Of a stretch of 64,000 nt of DNA, positions 1-10,394 are shown piece after piece (within the stretch, counting starts at the first letter, position 1; every line of letters begins with the position of its first letter). Origin of the DNA: Lamellibrachia columna (taxonomy: Eukaryota > Annelida > Polychaeta > Sabellida > Siboglinidae); contig OY759274.1 in assembly GCA_963662155.1 (NCBI GenBank), forward strand, positions 45,307,565 to 45,371,564, written 5' to 3'. The translations under genes were made by a program, and so were the position numbers. The notes under the pieces were generated by a model. That model searched no databases. It had not been told where the DNA came from and saw nothing but the letters and a program-made list of their open reading frames with translations.

Positions 1-45
1 CAAGAGTTTTATTAAGTTGCATTTCACCAGGGACCACAACATTTG

Positions 46-231
46 CCAGCAAGCTATATCACTGTCTAGCATCTCTGGAGGCAACAGTGGGTTCAGTGAG
101 TGCAGCCACTGCTATCCTTTGATATGTAATACCATGCCTGTCAAGCCATGTTGCAACTTGTAGTATATTAGTAGGTTCCCTAAAAAACACAAAATACTTC
201 CCATCTACAACCTGGAGGGTCAGACATTTCT
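46..231 (-). other. short open frame of unknown origin
   Basis: The minus strand holds an open stretch of about 56 codons that ends in TGA near position 46. It includes the segments VVDGKYFVFFREPTNI and WLDRHGITYQRIAVAALTE. The composition looks protein-like, but I do not recognise a family. The upstream side has a TAG in frame and a possible AG acceptor, so this could be a terminal exon or a transposon remnant. Its phase does not obviously continue the CAP-Gly exon at 2124-2262. Confidence 0.25.
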
Positions 232-288
232 ATTCTAGGGATGCACTTGTGTTAAAAAAATGAGGGAAAGGGGTGTTTTTCAATGTTT

Positions 289-800
289 TTCCTCTGTGGT
301 TTATGCTTGACTGGAACTGTGCATTAATCAATCTCCTGGTGCATAGATAATGACACCAGAATGACAGTACATGTTGGATGTCACATAAGATCCCAGATCA
401 GTATTTTACTTCCAGGTTCATGACATACAAATAAAGTGCTGGTGAATTTTGAGGTGGTAGGATGTTTTGTGCCCTGAAAAAGTAGTATATGAACAGTGAA
501 AGTGGCACATTTTGCAGACAACGAGACTTCTGCCATAGAGAAGCATATATTACCAGTGGTAGAAGGACCCCTGGTGTGCGAAGACAGGATCAGGTTTGTT
601 TGGGTGACAAATGACTGGCAGCATGTTCCATGTTGAATTTTTTGAAAACCAAATTGAAGGGTTATAAGAGTTTGATACGATCGCTAAATCACCCGTATGC
701 TCCATAAGCGCCATAGCAGCAGCCAGTGAACACAGGACTTTGGTCCAATCAAGGTGAAGGCCATCTCCCCTCATCAAAAACCATGTTGGTGGGATGTTGA
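289..800. repeat. duplicated intronic segment, copy 1
   Basis: The stretch from about 345 to 675 is a close copy of about 3870-4215; both contain the run ttcatgacatacaaataaag and the same flanking text. A shorter piece at 289-345 (cctctgtggtttatgcttga onward) recurs at about 1585-1645. Copy 2 lies in the intron just upstream of the CAP-Gly exon at 3684-3839. The duplication may be segmental or an unrecognised mobile element. No protein is supported here. Confidence 0.6.
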
Positions 801-844
801 CGTCTCCTTCCCAGTCATTTGGGTGGCTGCTTTAGAGGGTTCTA

Positions 845-846
<2 letters not shown>

Positions 847-927
<81 letters not shown>

Positions 928-967
928 TATATATAAATATATATATATATCCCTGGAAATATACCCC

Positions 968-1055
<88 letters not shown>

Positions 1056-1073
1056 GGGGTATATTTCCAGGGA
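847..1073. repeat. palindromic (TA)n locus
   Basis: Two long TA runs (847-950 and 972-1051) bracket the sequence ccctggaaatatacccctt at about 951-970. Its exact reverse complement, aaggggtatatttccaggg, follows at about 1054-1072. The whole block is therefore an inverted repeat with a TA core and could extrude a long hairpin. Confidence 0.85.
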
Positions 1074-1220
1074 AATTAAGTATCCAGAAGGAGTATAGTT
1101 TCAGTGAATAAATCCCCCAAAAGGGGTTTTATTTTTTGTACCTGTGAACTAACACAGATTATCGGAATGATCCCCCCGGGGAGAACATCTTGGTTTGCTT
1201 GGAACCACAATCACGAAAAA

Positions 1221-1520
1221 GTATATATACCTAGACCAGTGCATATCACGTAGGTGTTCAACAAGTTGAGTTACTTTATGCAACAAGCATATGGAGTGGC
1301 AACACTGCGTGGGTAAAACAGTATATATACCTAGACCAGTGCATATCACGTAGGTGTTCAACAAGTTGAGTTACTTTATGCAACAAGCATATGGAGTGGC
1401 AACACTGCGTGGGTAAAACAGTATATATACCTAGACCAGTGCATATCACGTAGGTGTTCAACAAGTTCAGTTACTTTATGCAACAAGCATATGGAGTGGC
1501 AACACTGCGTGGGTAAAACA
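1221..1520. repeat. 100-bp tandem repeat, three copies
   Basis: The marker gtatatatacctagaccagt recurs at 1221, 1321 and 1421, giving a period of exactly 100 bp with very few differences. The short open frames on the minus strand are a by-product of the repetition. From 1521 to 2123 I see only AT-rich intronic sequence. Confidence 0.9.
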
Positions 1521-2123
1521 GCAACCAGATGGGCTTTTCGTGTTCTAAGAAGTGATATAAATATACGCTGCTGTGAGCAGTATTTCCTCTGTGGTTTATG
1601 CTTGACTGGAACTGTGCATTAATCAATCTCCTGGTGCATAACTAATACCAGGTATCCAAGGAACACTCTGCTTATAAACACTGTTATATAACCTCTCATT
1701 CCTGAGACAGTCGGGAGCTTCACATTCATGTCATAGTTCTATGCATGAAGCTAAATTAATCCTGACTCAGGATTCCTGAGCAATTCTTTCATTGAATAGC
1801 ACTAAGACAGGTGTTGATTCAGTCACTGAGAGTGCATGGGCGAGTCTGTTGTGATAATTCAGAGCTAACCTGCTTGTTCTTAAGTCTCACTCACTATTCC
1901 GCCAAATGTCTTTCCAGTGCTACAGACTATCCGAGAGGTCACATCAGCATGTCCGCTAGGGATTTTTAAAATCACAATGTAATGCAATATATAATTTTAT
2001 TGTATTTAATATTTAAGACATTTTAAAATATGTATTTATGTGTAATATTCAGTCTCTATTGTTGCACATCAAATATACTTATTATTACTTATATCCCGAG
2101 AAACTTCCCAACTGTGTACTTAC

Positions 2124-2262
2124 ACATCTGTGCCAGTTTCTGTTGGACAATTAGAAGTGTCAGTTTCAGCTCTGGAGAGTACACAGTTGATGTGTCCGCC
2201 ACTGGTGACACTGACAGGGGAGGCATCAGTAGAGTCGTAGTCCCTCAGCTGCTGTACCTCAT
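2124..2262 (-). CDS. probable downstream exon of the CAP-Gly gene
   Basis: On the minus strand an acceptor (TTGTTGCCAG, then the exon) at 2263-2264 opens a frame that runs 139 bases to a consensus donor GTAAGT at 2123-2118. It encodes EVQQLRDYDSTDASPVSVTS, then an acidic, Ser/Thr-rich tail ending in TETGTDV. The exon begins with two bases that complete the split codon left by the exon at 3684-3839, and it ends in phase 2. The composition matches the acidic Ser/Thr-rich tail of the CAP-Gly protein. No exon further left was identified. The assignment rests on splice signals, phase and composition, not on homology. Confidence 0.5.
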
Positions 2263-2369
2263 CTGGCAACAAGTGGAGTTAAGTATTAGTGCAACGTTAC
2301 GTGATAGCAAAAACACATCAAGTATTCTGAATAACAGAAATATACCAATGCAGACCAGGATAAGCTATG

Positions 2370-2745
2370 CTATGAGTGGTGCTACGTGTGGTGCTACGTG
2401 TGGTGCTAAGTGGTGCTACATGTGGTGCTATGTGTGGCACTATGTGGTGCTATGTGTGGTGCTGTGTGGTGCTATGTGTGGTGCTATGTATGGTGCTATG
2501 TGTGGTGCCATGAGTGGTGCCATGTGTGGTGCTATGTGTGGTGCTATGTGTGGTGTTATATGTGGTGCCATGTGTGGTGCTATGTGTGGTACTATGAGTG
2601 GTGCTATGTGTGGTACTATGAGTGGTGCTATGTATGGTGCTATGCGTGGTGTTATGTGTGATGCTGTGTGGTGCTGTGTGGTGCCATGTGTGGTGCCATG
2701 TGTGGTGCTATGAGTGGTGCTACGTGTGGTGCTATGAGTGGTCCA
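2370..2745. repeat. 12-bp minisatellite (tgtggtgctatg)n
   Basis: About 30 imperfect copies of a 12-bp unit, tgtggtgctatg. The 227-codon and 83-codon plus-strand frames (Cys-Gly-Ala-Met-like repeats) exist because 12 is a multiple of three. The array lies in the intron between the exons at 3684-3839 and 2124-2262. Confidence 0.9.
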
Positions 2746-2759
2746 CTGAGTTAAACTTG

Positions 2760-3175
2760 GACAATAAATAAGTGTATGGAGGATAGGTTAGCAGCAACAG
2801 AATTATGGTTCCTCAGGAGAATACAAAACATTTCTTGGATAAAACATATTACAAATAAAGAGGTTCTACAAAGATCACGACAACAAAGACAATTACTGGA
2901 TGTGATAATCAGAAGACAGCTGCAATTTCTAGGACATATATTGAGAAGTAAAATGTTATCGAAGGAAATTTCAAAGGACATAAAGCTAGAGGAAGACAAA
3001 GAATAAAAAACATTAATAGTTTAAACAAACGGCTTAAAAGACCAGCCAATGACATCCAACTGCTGACAACTGTAAAATTGACAGAATTGTGTAGAGGGCT
3101 GTGATCGCCAACGTCATCAGACATGGCACCTGAAGAAAGATGAAAGAATGAAAGGAATAAAGAAAGGCAATACCT
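2760..3175 (+). mobile_element. non-LTR retrotransposon 3' fragment (RTE/L1-like RT C-terminus)
   Basis: The plus-strand frame from 2776 reads LWFLRRIQNISWIKHITNKE and then RRQLQFLGHILRSK. This is the C-terminal pattern of endonuclease-reverse transcriptases (WxxRRM...ISWxxHxTNxEVL...RxLxFLGHxxR). A second, frameshifted piece near 3090-3140 resembles the usual end of such ORFs. The RT core is missing, so this is a 5'-truncated dead copy. It is antisense to the host gene and sits in its intron. Confidence 0.7.
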
Positions 3176-3683
3176 CATGCGGGCATAACCATGTTTTCTT
3201 GTTAATCTTATTACTTGCTAATTAACTTACTAATTAAAGTTATTAATTAACCTTGTCCTTTAAAATATCAAACACTGATTAGCTGCATATAGAAGTAGTG
3301 AGGCGAGTTGAAAGTGACTCTTGCTGCCTGCCAGTGATGTATTGTTTTTGTGTTTCCACAGATTACAGTAGCAGACTGGAACTAGTGAGTGCTGGCAGTT
3401 CAATATAATCACAGTTGATCATTTATTTCTGGCCACTCTGACAAGTCTAGTGAAATAAAGACAGGTGTCCATATGGTTGTGAACCTAGTAAAATCTATGC
3501 AAGACTTCAAGAAAGTTCTCTTAGAGTTGTCCACTTCTGTTACATGATTTTTTTTCTAATTAAAAATAAGTTACAAGATAAAATAAGGCACAGGATATCA
3601 TGGCAACTTCAAGAAAATTTTTAAATACACATGTATCTAAACTTATTAATTAACAGAAACAAGTTACATGTCACTAAACCAAC
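3176..3683. other. intron, nothing recognised
   Basis: AT-rich DNA with TTAATTAA-type runs around 3200-3260. No exon, RNA gene or transposon end could be supported. Confidence 0.5.
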
Positions 3684-3839
3684 CTGTATCTTGAAGGCAC
3701 TTTTGTTCTGTATATGTCACATCGAGAATGGGAATCTGGTGCACAATGGCGCACCCTGGTGAGTGCAACATAACATTAGGCACCTCATCATATGACAAGC
3801 TCGAGGTGACGGTGTCACAGTCTGTCTCCATCTGATAGC
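3684..3839 (-). CDS. probable internal exon of the CAP-Gly gene
   Basis: The minus strand shows an acceptor (GGGATTTTTACAG) directly before position 3839 and a donor (ACAG then GTTGGT) after 3684. The 156-base exon starts with two bases that complete the split Gly codon left by the large CAP-Gly exon (phase 1 at 7993). It ends in phase 1 again, which the exon at 2124-2262 accepts. It encodes YQMETDCDTVTSSLSYDEVP, then a segment ending EQKCLQDT. No domain is recognised. The frame stays open upstream of the acceptor, so a longer exon is possible, but the splice site and phase favour this one. The intron between 3839 and 7993 contains a LINE and two arrays. Confidence 0.55.
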
Positions 3840-3869
3840 CTGTAAAAATCCCACAATGCAAAGGGACAT

Positions 3870-4240
3870 GACAGCAGAATGACAGTACATGTTGGATGTC
3901 ATAGAAGAGCCCAGATCGGTACTTTACTTCCAGGTTCATGACATACAAATAAAGTGCTGGTGAATTTTGAGGTGGTAGGATGTTTTGTGCCCTGAAAAAG
4001 TAGTATATGAACACTGAAAGTGGCACATTTGCAGACAACGAAACTTCTGCCATAGACAAGCATATACTTCTAGTTGTTGGTTACCAGCATATGCCTGTGT
4101 CAGTGGTAGAAGGACCCCTGGTGTGCAAAGACTGAATCAGGTTTATTTGGATGACAAATGACTGGCAGCATCTTCCATGTTGAATTTTTTTTAAACCAAA
4201 TTGAAGGATTATAAGAGTGAGTATAACAGTGAGGCAGACT
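3870..4240. repeat. duplicated intronic segment, copy 2
   Basis: A close copy of about 345-675, with small substitutions and an insertion near 4065-4095. It lies immediately upstream (minus sense) of the exon at 3684-3839. From 4241 to 4900 I see nothing beyond AT-rich sequence. Confidence 0.6.
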
Positions 4241-4899
4241 GGCGTGGCTACAGAGTATAACACAGGGCTGTGATGAAGATGGATTGACAGTTGATGAGAT
4301 GGGCTTTGAGAATTTATACTAATTTCATATAGCTGCTTGGCACGTCACAAAGTGCTCTCTGACAGTGGTAATCACTCAAACTGCTGTCTCAAGTCTAAGG
4401 CCACATGTTTCAAGGCTGCCTCAGCATTTAATTTAGCACATCGTGAATCAAGTTCATTAATGTTCTAATCTGTAATGTGTGAAGAGTTTAAGTAATGCGC
4501 ATATTTGGTTTAATAAAAATACATTAGTTAAAATGTGCATATTCGGTTTAATAAAAGAAATACTTTGGTTAAAATCATTGAAAGAATTTACTTTGATCGT
4601 TAGATGAGGTAACTCGTTAAAATGTAGTCTTGTTACAGAACATAAAAGTGAGCTATGCAGAGCCACTTTTGATCTTAATTATTGTAATAGTTTGTCCAAT
4701 GATTTCATCAGAACTAAATAACATTTGCACAAATGAGCTAGGATGTCATAGTCATTATTAGATACCTGGTAGGTTAAATTTTTTGCAAAAATTAAATCTC
4801 AAACGAGATGAGCAAAAATCAAATTAATGAGGCAGGCTTAACTTTGATACAAACAGTATGAAAACATACACAATGCCACACACAGGTTATATATATAAA

Positions 4900-5585
4900 C
4901 AGGAACTGGACAGACAGACAGAAGGCTGCAGACAGGGAGAAGGCTGCCAACAGGGAGAAGGCTGCCGACAGGGAGAAGGCTGCTGACAGGGAGATGGCTA
5001 CCGACAGGGAGAAGGCTGCCGACAGGGAGAAGGCTGCCGACAGGGAGAAGGCTGCAACAGGAGAAGGCTGCTGATAAGGAGAAGGCTGCAGACAGGGAGA
5101 AGGCTGCCAACAGGGAGAAGGCTGCCGACAGGGAGAAGGCTGCTGACAGGGAGATGGCTACCGACAGGGAGAAGGCTGCCGACAGGGAGAAGGCTGCCGA
5201 CAGGGAGAAGGCTGCAACAGGAGAAGGCTGCTGATAAGGAGAAGGCTGCAGACAGGGAGAAGGCTGCCAACAGGGAGAAGGCTGCCGACAGGGAGAAGGC
5301 TGCTGACAGGGAGATGGCTACCGACAGGGAGAAGGCTGCCGACAGGGAGAAGGCTGCCGACAGGGAGAAGGCTGCAACAGGAGAAGGCTGCTGATAAGGA
5401 GAAGGCTGCAGACAGGGAGAAGGCTGCCAACAGGGAGAAGGCTGCCGACAGGGAGAAGGCTGCTGACAGGGAGATGGCTACCGACAGGGTGAAGGCTGCC
5501 GACAGGGAGAAGGCTGCCGACAGGGAGAAGGCTGCAACAGGAGAAGGCTGCTGATAGGGAGAAGGCTGCTGACAGGGAGAAGTGG
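4900..5585. repeat. 18-bp minisatellite with a 160-bp higher-order unit
   Basis: The basic unit is about 18 bp (gacagggagaaggctgcc). Variant units recur in the same order, giving a higher-order repeat of exactly 160 bp: the marker gaaggctgcagacagggaga starts at 4921, 5081, 5241 and 5401. Because 160 is not a multiple of three, each frame rotates between blocks, so the 177-codon minus-strand frame (SLSAAF repeats) is not credible coding. In one plus-strand frame the unit reads AADREK and the array runs into ADREKWKGITAEAAQQYKNK, which resembles the tail of a LINE ORF (inference). Confidence 0.9.
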
Positions 5586-6170
5586 AAAGGGATAACAGCC
5601 GAAGCAGCTCAACAGTACAAGAACAAGTCAGTCTCACCCCTTTAAATGAGGAAGACCATTCGCCAAATTGCCCAAATGCATGTGGATTCATTTGTTATCT
5701 TCCCTTATCAATTAAGCACATGATGGCAATGAGCCTAATGTAGACAGATGTTCTGCCAAAGTCTTGATGCAAAAGATGAAATGTGCCTAGACAATGGTCG
5801 TGGTGATAAATGTACAGAGTAGTTCTTGCACAGCAGTGGTTAAACCTTCTAATAAAGTAGTTGCCCATAGAAATGTACCAACAGTAGGGGCAAAAAGGCA
5901 TTGCCTGCATAGGAGACGAATACGATTGCTGGCATGTCAGTTTTTACACTGACACTAATTTATTAATGTACAGGTAATTATATTGAACAAACAACAAAAA
6001 CTGCATACATCTACAGATGTAAAAAAGCATCAATATCTGTGGTGGTACCGAGTGACAGATTGTTATTGATTTTTCTCTCCATTGCTCACAGATGGCATAG
6101 CATGGACAGTTGGGATGTTTTCAGGCAGTTCTACAGCTGAAATGTTTTCCTTTAGAGGGAATATACAGCT
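5586..6170. other. intron, nothing firm
   Basis: Apart from the possible LINE-derived tail at 5586-5640, I see no exon or mobile-element boundary. The 71-codon minus-strand frame at 5695-5910 shows no recognisable domain. Confidence 0.4.
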
Positions 6171-6263
6171 ATTTTCATTGGTTAACTGATACAGAGCTAG
6201 TTGGGGGTTTCGTATGCACCAATTCTATGAATAGTTTAATCACCAAGTACATATAAATTAATA

Positions 6264-6432
6264 AATGGCTGTGTGTGGTTGGATGGGGCTGCGTGGGGCT
6301 GCATGGGGCTGTGTGGGGCTGCATGGGGCTGCGTGGGGCTGCGTGGGGCTGTGTGAAGCTGCATGGGGCTGTGTGGGGTTGTATATGGCTGAGTGGGGCT
6401 TTGTGAAGCTGCCTAGGGCTGTGTGATTTTAA
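6264..6432. repeat. GGGGCTGTGT-type array, left part
   Basis: Imperfect 10-bp units (ggggctgcgt, ggggctgtgt), including the variant gtgaagctgcctagggctgt. The same variant occurs in the array at 7413-7620, so the two blocks look like halves of one array separated by the LINE at 6433-7412. Confidence 0.85.
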
Positions 6433-7412
6433 CAAGATTTTAATAAGATTGCCATCCCAAACAACAAGTTCCAGATGACAAGTGGACAAGGAAGCCATTG
6501 GCTTATCAAGAGTCAATTTTCTCATCTATGTGTAGCCCGCCCTTATCAAATATCTGTCAATTCTATTTTTAAACATATTCACACTACTAGCATTAACACA
6601 ATCATTTGGCAGTTTGTTCCATTCATTTATCACCCTCTGTGAGAAAGAGTACTTTCTCATGTCCAACCTACACTGCTCCTTAACTAATGCTGCTTTGTGT
6701 CCTCTGGTTCTACTGCCTTCTTTAAGTTTGAAGAACATATTCCTGTCAACATCCTCATAACCAATCACTATTTTAAACACTTCTGTTTGGTCTCCTCTTA
6801 GTCGCCTGGTCTCTAGTGTTGTCAAACCACATTGTAATAAGTGACTTTCGTAACTAAGGTCTCTCAATTCTGGAATCATTTTAGTTGCTCTTCGTTGTAA
6901 TCTTTCTAGCTTGTCTATGTCATTTTTACGACATGGCCTCCATGCTTGAATACAATATTCCAAATGTGGTCTAACTATTGCTTTGTACAGGGGTACAATT
7001 AACTGTTTCTCCTTATACATGATAGTTCTCCTAATTAGCCCATGAGTTTGATTTCCTTTCGAAGCAGCAATCCCACATTGCTCTGAAACTTTCATGTCAG
7101 CACTAAATGTTACTCCTAAGTCCTTTTCTTGTGTGGTTCTACCTAGTACAGCATCCCCCATTTTATATAATCTTTGTCCATGTTTCCTTGTCCTATGTGT
7201 ATACATTTACACTTCCCAAAATTTAATAACATTTGCCATTTTTCTGACCATTTAACTAATTTATCTAGATCATCCTGTAAACTTCGTTTATCTGTCTCAT
7301 TAGTAACCTTTCTGAATACTTTTGTGTCATCTGCAAATTTGAGTACTTTGCTAGATATGTCATCTTCCAAATCATTTATATATATTAAAAACAGTATAGG
7401 GCCTAATACTGA
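6433..7412 (-). mobile_element. LINE family A copy 1 (CR1/L2/Crack-like), 5'-truncated
   Basis: The minus strand encodes the RT palm remnant KFADDTKVFRKV (about 7330) and, after a frameshift near 7150-7200, the long C-terminal region: RRATKMIPELRDLSYE, GLTTLETRRLRGDQTEVFKI, RKYSFSQRVINEWNKLPNDC. These are hallmarks of the CR1/L2-type non-LTR elements common in aquatic animals. The 3' end carries the AATCTTGTTAA-type short tail repeats (6433-6460) shared by the other family A copies. The 5' side stops abruptly at 7412 against a minisatellite. It is dead by truncation and frameshift, and lies sense-oriented in the CAP-Gly gene's intron. Confidence 0.85.
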
Positions 7413-7620
7413 CTGTGGGGCTGTGTGGGGCTGTGTGGGGCTGTGTGGGGCTGTGTGGGGCTGTGTGGGGCTGTGTGAAGCTGCCTAGGGCTGTGTGGGG
7501 CTGCGTCTGGCTGTGTGAAGCTGCCTAGGGCTGTGTGGGGCTGCGTCGGGCTGTGTGAAGCTGCCTAGGGCGGTGTGGGGTTGCGGGAGGGGGCTGCATA
7601 TGGCTGAGTGGAGCTGTGTG
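7413..7620. repeat. GGGGCTGTGT-type array, right part
   Basis: About 20 copies of the 10-bp unit ggggctgtgt with gaagctgcctagggc variants. It joins directly onto the truncated 5' side of LINE copy 1. From 7621 to 7992 is AT-rich intron with nothing recognised. Confidence 0.85.
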
Positions 7621-7992
7621 GCTATGGGTTACACATTGTATGACAATATTATATAAATAATTTTACTAATTGTTTTGCAACAAATTATTGACTACACCCC
7701 AAATTTATGTTGCCTATTTTATATTTTTTATCTGGCGCCAAAAATTACTTTGAAGCTGAGTGTAAGCGATTGTGACTGTGATATTATTATCATATGACAA
7801 GGCAAATCTGCACATTCGAACATCAAAAAAGGTGATGAAATGTGTCTTTACCCACAAAATGTATATAATAATATTATAACAAACTGCATACTCCGCAACT
7901 AACAATGCATTGTGTATAGTTGCTGCAATTGTATGTTTATAATGATGAAAATAAGATGGGCCCTGATTCTACATAAATGCAAAGACACCTAC

Positions 7993-10225
7993 CTGTATCA
8001 ATGCTGGACACTGAAATGATGGACACTGGACGTTGGCGGTCACTCACAGTGTCCAAGTCAACGCCTGTGTCCGTACTGCATGTTGACAGCACCGACACAG
8101 GTCTCTCCCTCTTGTGGTGACCTTCAGAAAGGTCAGCCAGCAGTTGGTCTTCCGTATTTGTGTCTTTTAATTTGCTGCTATGTTCTCCATCACAAACAAT
8201 CATTTGACTAGATTGCACTGTGTTGTCGTCACTGGGCAGGTCAACGGTCAGTACTGGGCATTCTGGTTCCTTGACCAGAGCTTGTTCCTCTGTGGCCATA
8301 GTGACACTTTGTGTGGCTTCACTGACCGGTTGAATTGTCCAAATGTCCGCTACACTGGACGGTTCTTGCACAGAGGTCATCGTATACTCCTGCCCAGTAG
8401 ACTCAATGTCCTGATTACTTCCATCACCAGTTGTCACCAAGTAATGAGCATCGTCATCAGTTGTGACTAAGTCATGGCCACCGTCACTAGATGTGACCAC
8501 ATCATGGTAAGGGTCACCAGTGGCGACCAAGTCATGGCTGTTATCAATAGTTGTAACTAAGTCATGTTCACCATCTCCAGTTGTGACCAAGTCATGGCTA
8601 TTGTCACTAACTTTGATGAAGTCATTGTCACCATCATCAGAAACTAAATCATGGCTAACATCATCAGCTGTGACCAAGCCAAGGCTAATGTCATCAACTT
8701 TGATAAAGTCATGACCACTAGATGTAACTAAGTCATGACCATCATCATCAGTTGTGACCAAGTCATGGCCAACATCATCAGCTACAACCAAGTCATGGCT
8801 ACCGTCAGCAGCTGTGACCAAGTCATGGCCACTGTCATCGACTTTGACAAAATCATGGTCAGCAAGACCAGTTGTAATTAAGCTGTGGCCAATGTCATCA
8901 GTTGTGACCAAGTCATGGCTAACATCATCAGCTATGACCAAATCCTGGTCACCACCATCAATGACAACATCCCCTGTGACCTTCACAGGTGACACAGGGG
9001 TCGATGTGTGACCTCCATGGACCTTCAGCTGCAGCGGGACGACCGGTGTAACGAGTTCGGTCGTGCCATGGTAAACTTGTGGTGTTGGTGATGGACTGCC
9101 ATCCTTGTGGTGTAGCTCTGGAGAAGAAATGTCTGACATGTCCCAATCTAGTTCATAGTCTGGGGGTGTTGCACACACTGACCGGTGGTCCAGATGGAGA
9201 CTGAGGCTGCCAAGTTGGGTATCACTGAGTAGCCCCAGGCTCGAGGCATTGCTTAAGTGTGAGGGGGTCAGGGGGTCAAACCCTTCTCTCCATGTGGTGC
9301 CGTCAAGGAGGCTGCTGACCACGGCAAACTGGCTCAAAGACCGCGGAAGCTTTGCTCCCCTCGTGAAGGCCGGATTAAGCAGGTCAGGGATTGAGGAGTG
9401 GGAGCGTGGGAGACCCTGCCGCCTGGTGGTGATATTGGGCTCGACCTTGAACGTGTCGTTTAACTGCTGGGTCGTCAGGTCACTCTCCGGACTGTTCGGT
9501 TCAATGTCATATGCAAATGTCAATGCCTTGTGAGGGTCAATATAGGATTGCAATGGGTAGTTATCAGAACTGCTGTGCAGATCAAACGTTGGTTTGTTTT
9601 GATTGGTGTTGTTGTCCCTTTTTTTGACTGTTCCCTTCACAGCCAATGAGCTCCTCCCTAAGGTCCTCCCACGGGGCTGTCCACCCTCCTGATTCCCACT
9701 CAAGGAAGCTTTCTTTGACTTAGGTGGTGGTCGCCCGAGCTTCGATACTGACTTTCTGTCTTTAGCTAATCGTGCCACTTTTGATCCAGGCGGCAACGAA
9801 TGCTGTTGTTCTTTTGACGATTTTGTTTCTGTGCTAACGGTTTTTGACACTAGTGCCACCTTGTGGCTTGGTGCAAATATGCCTCGATTGGGTGGACATG
9901 TGAAGTATCGCACTCCCTTCAACGCCCCATCATGTTTCCCGTCAAGACAGCTTAACTCAATTCCACACCAATCACCCGCAGCAAACTTAGTTGGCCCAAA
10001 ATATCGCAGAATGCCCGATTTCACGCCCGATATAGACACAGTGTCTCCCAGTAGCAAACGTGCCGAGGCTGCATCACTTGTGGACACAACGATGTCCGAA
10101 CTTTGTTGCTGTTTTTGCTGACTAACACCAGGTGGCAGTTTCTGTGATGTAGTAGCTTTGATTCGTGGTGCGAGCAGGAAGGAACGTCGCTTGGATTTGG
10201 TCGTTGCACCTTCACTGTCGCCATT
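7993..10225 (-). CDS. CAP-Gly domain protein (CLIP-like), large internal exon
   Basis: This probably encodes a microtubule plus-end protein; CAP-Gly domains bind EEY/F tails of tubulin and EB proteins. The exon opens after an acceptor (CGTGTCTTTCAG) at 10226 with NGDSEGATTKSKRRS, phase 0, and ends at a donor (ACAG then GTAGGT) in phase 1, giving 744 codons. Residues about 59-125 form the CAP-Gly domain: LGDTVSISG, the GDWCGIEL core with its Trp, the signature loop GKHDG (usually GKNDG) at 96-100, then GVRYFTC and GIFAPSHKVAL. The best family fit from memory is the second CAP-Gly of CLIP-170-type proteins. A basic, Ser-rich linker follows, with PRSHSSIPDLL as a possible but acid-flanked SxIP motif. 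Residues about 420-600 are a tandem repeat, and a Ser/Thr-rich acidic tail ends the exon. Exons 5' of 10225 were not found in the window, so a first CAP-Gly domain and the start codon are missing. Confidence 0.88.
8430..8965 (-). repeat. 30-bp coding minisatellite in the CAP-Gly exon
   Basis: Roughly 17 units of 30 bp encode a 10-residue motif like SHDLVTADDV, GHDLVTTDDD or HDFIKVDD. Unlike the non-coding arrays in this window, the reading frame never breaks. The recorded variants are mostly conservative (D/S/T/V positions; H-D-[LF]-[VI] kept), which suggests selection on the protein. One or two units are shortened by a multiple of three. Confidence 0.85.
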
Positions 10226-10394
10226 CTGAAAGACACGAGAAGCAGCATTGCAGATGTCAGAGTAATTTTATTCTATTAAGCTGCTGATTCACTTACGCGA
10301 CACAATCTATTACAGCAGGAATAGGGAATGATTCTGTCCCAGGAAATATATTTGATTAAACTAAAATGGCTGATTCTGTTATTCGTGATTCTGT

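Noticed and set aside
2030..2713. 227-codon plus-strand frame starting MYLCVIFSLYCC
   Set aside because: Its 3' half is the 12-bp minisatellite and its middle overlaps the better-supported minus-strand exon at 2124-2262.
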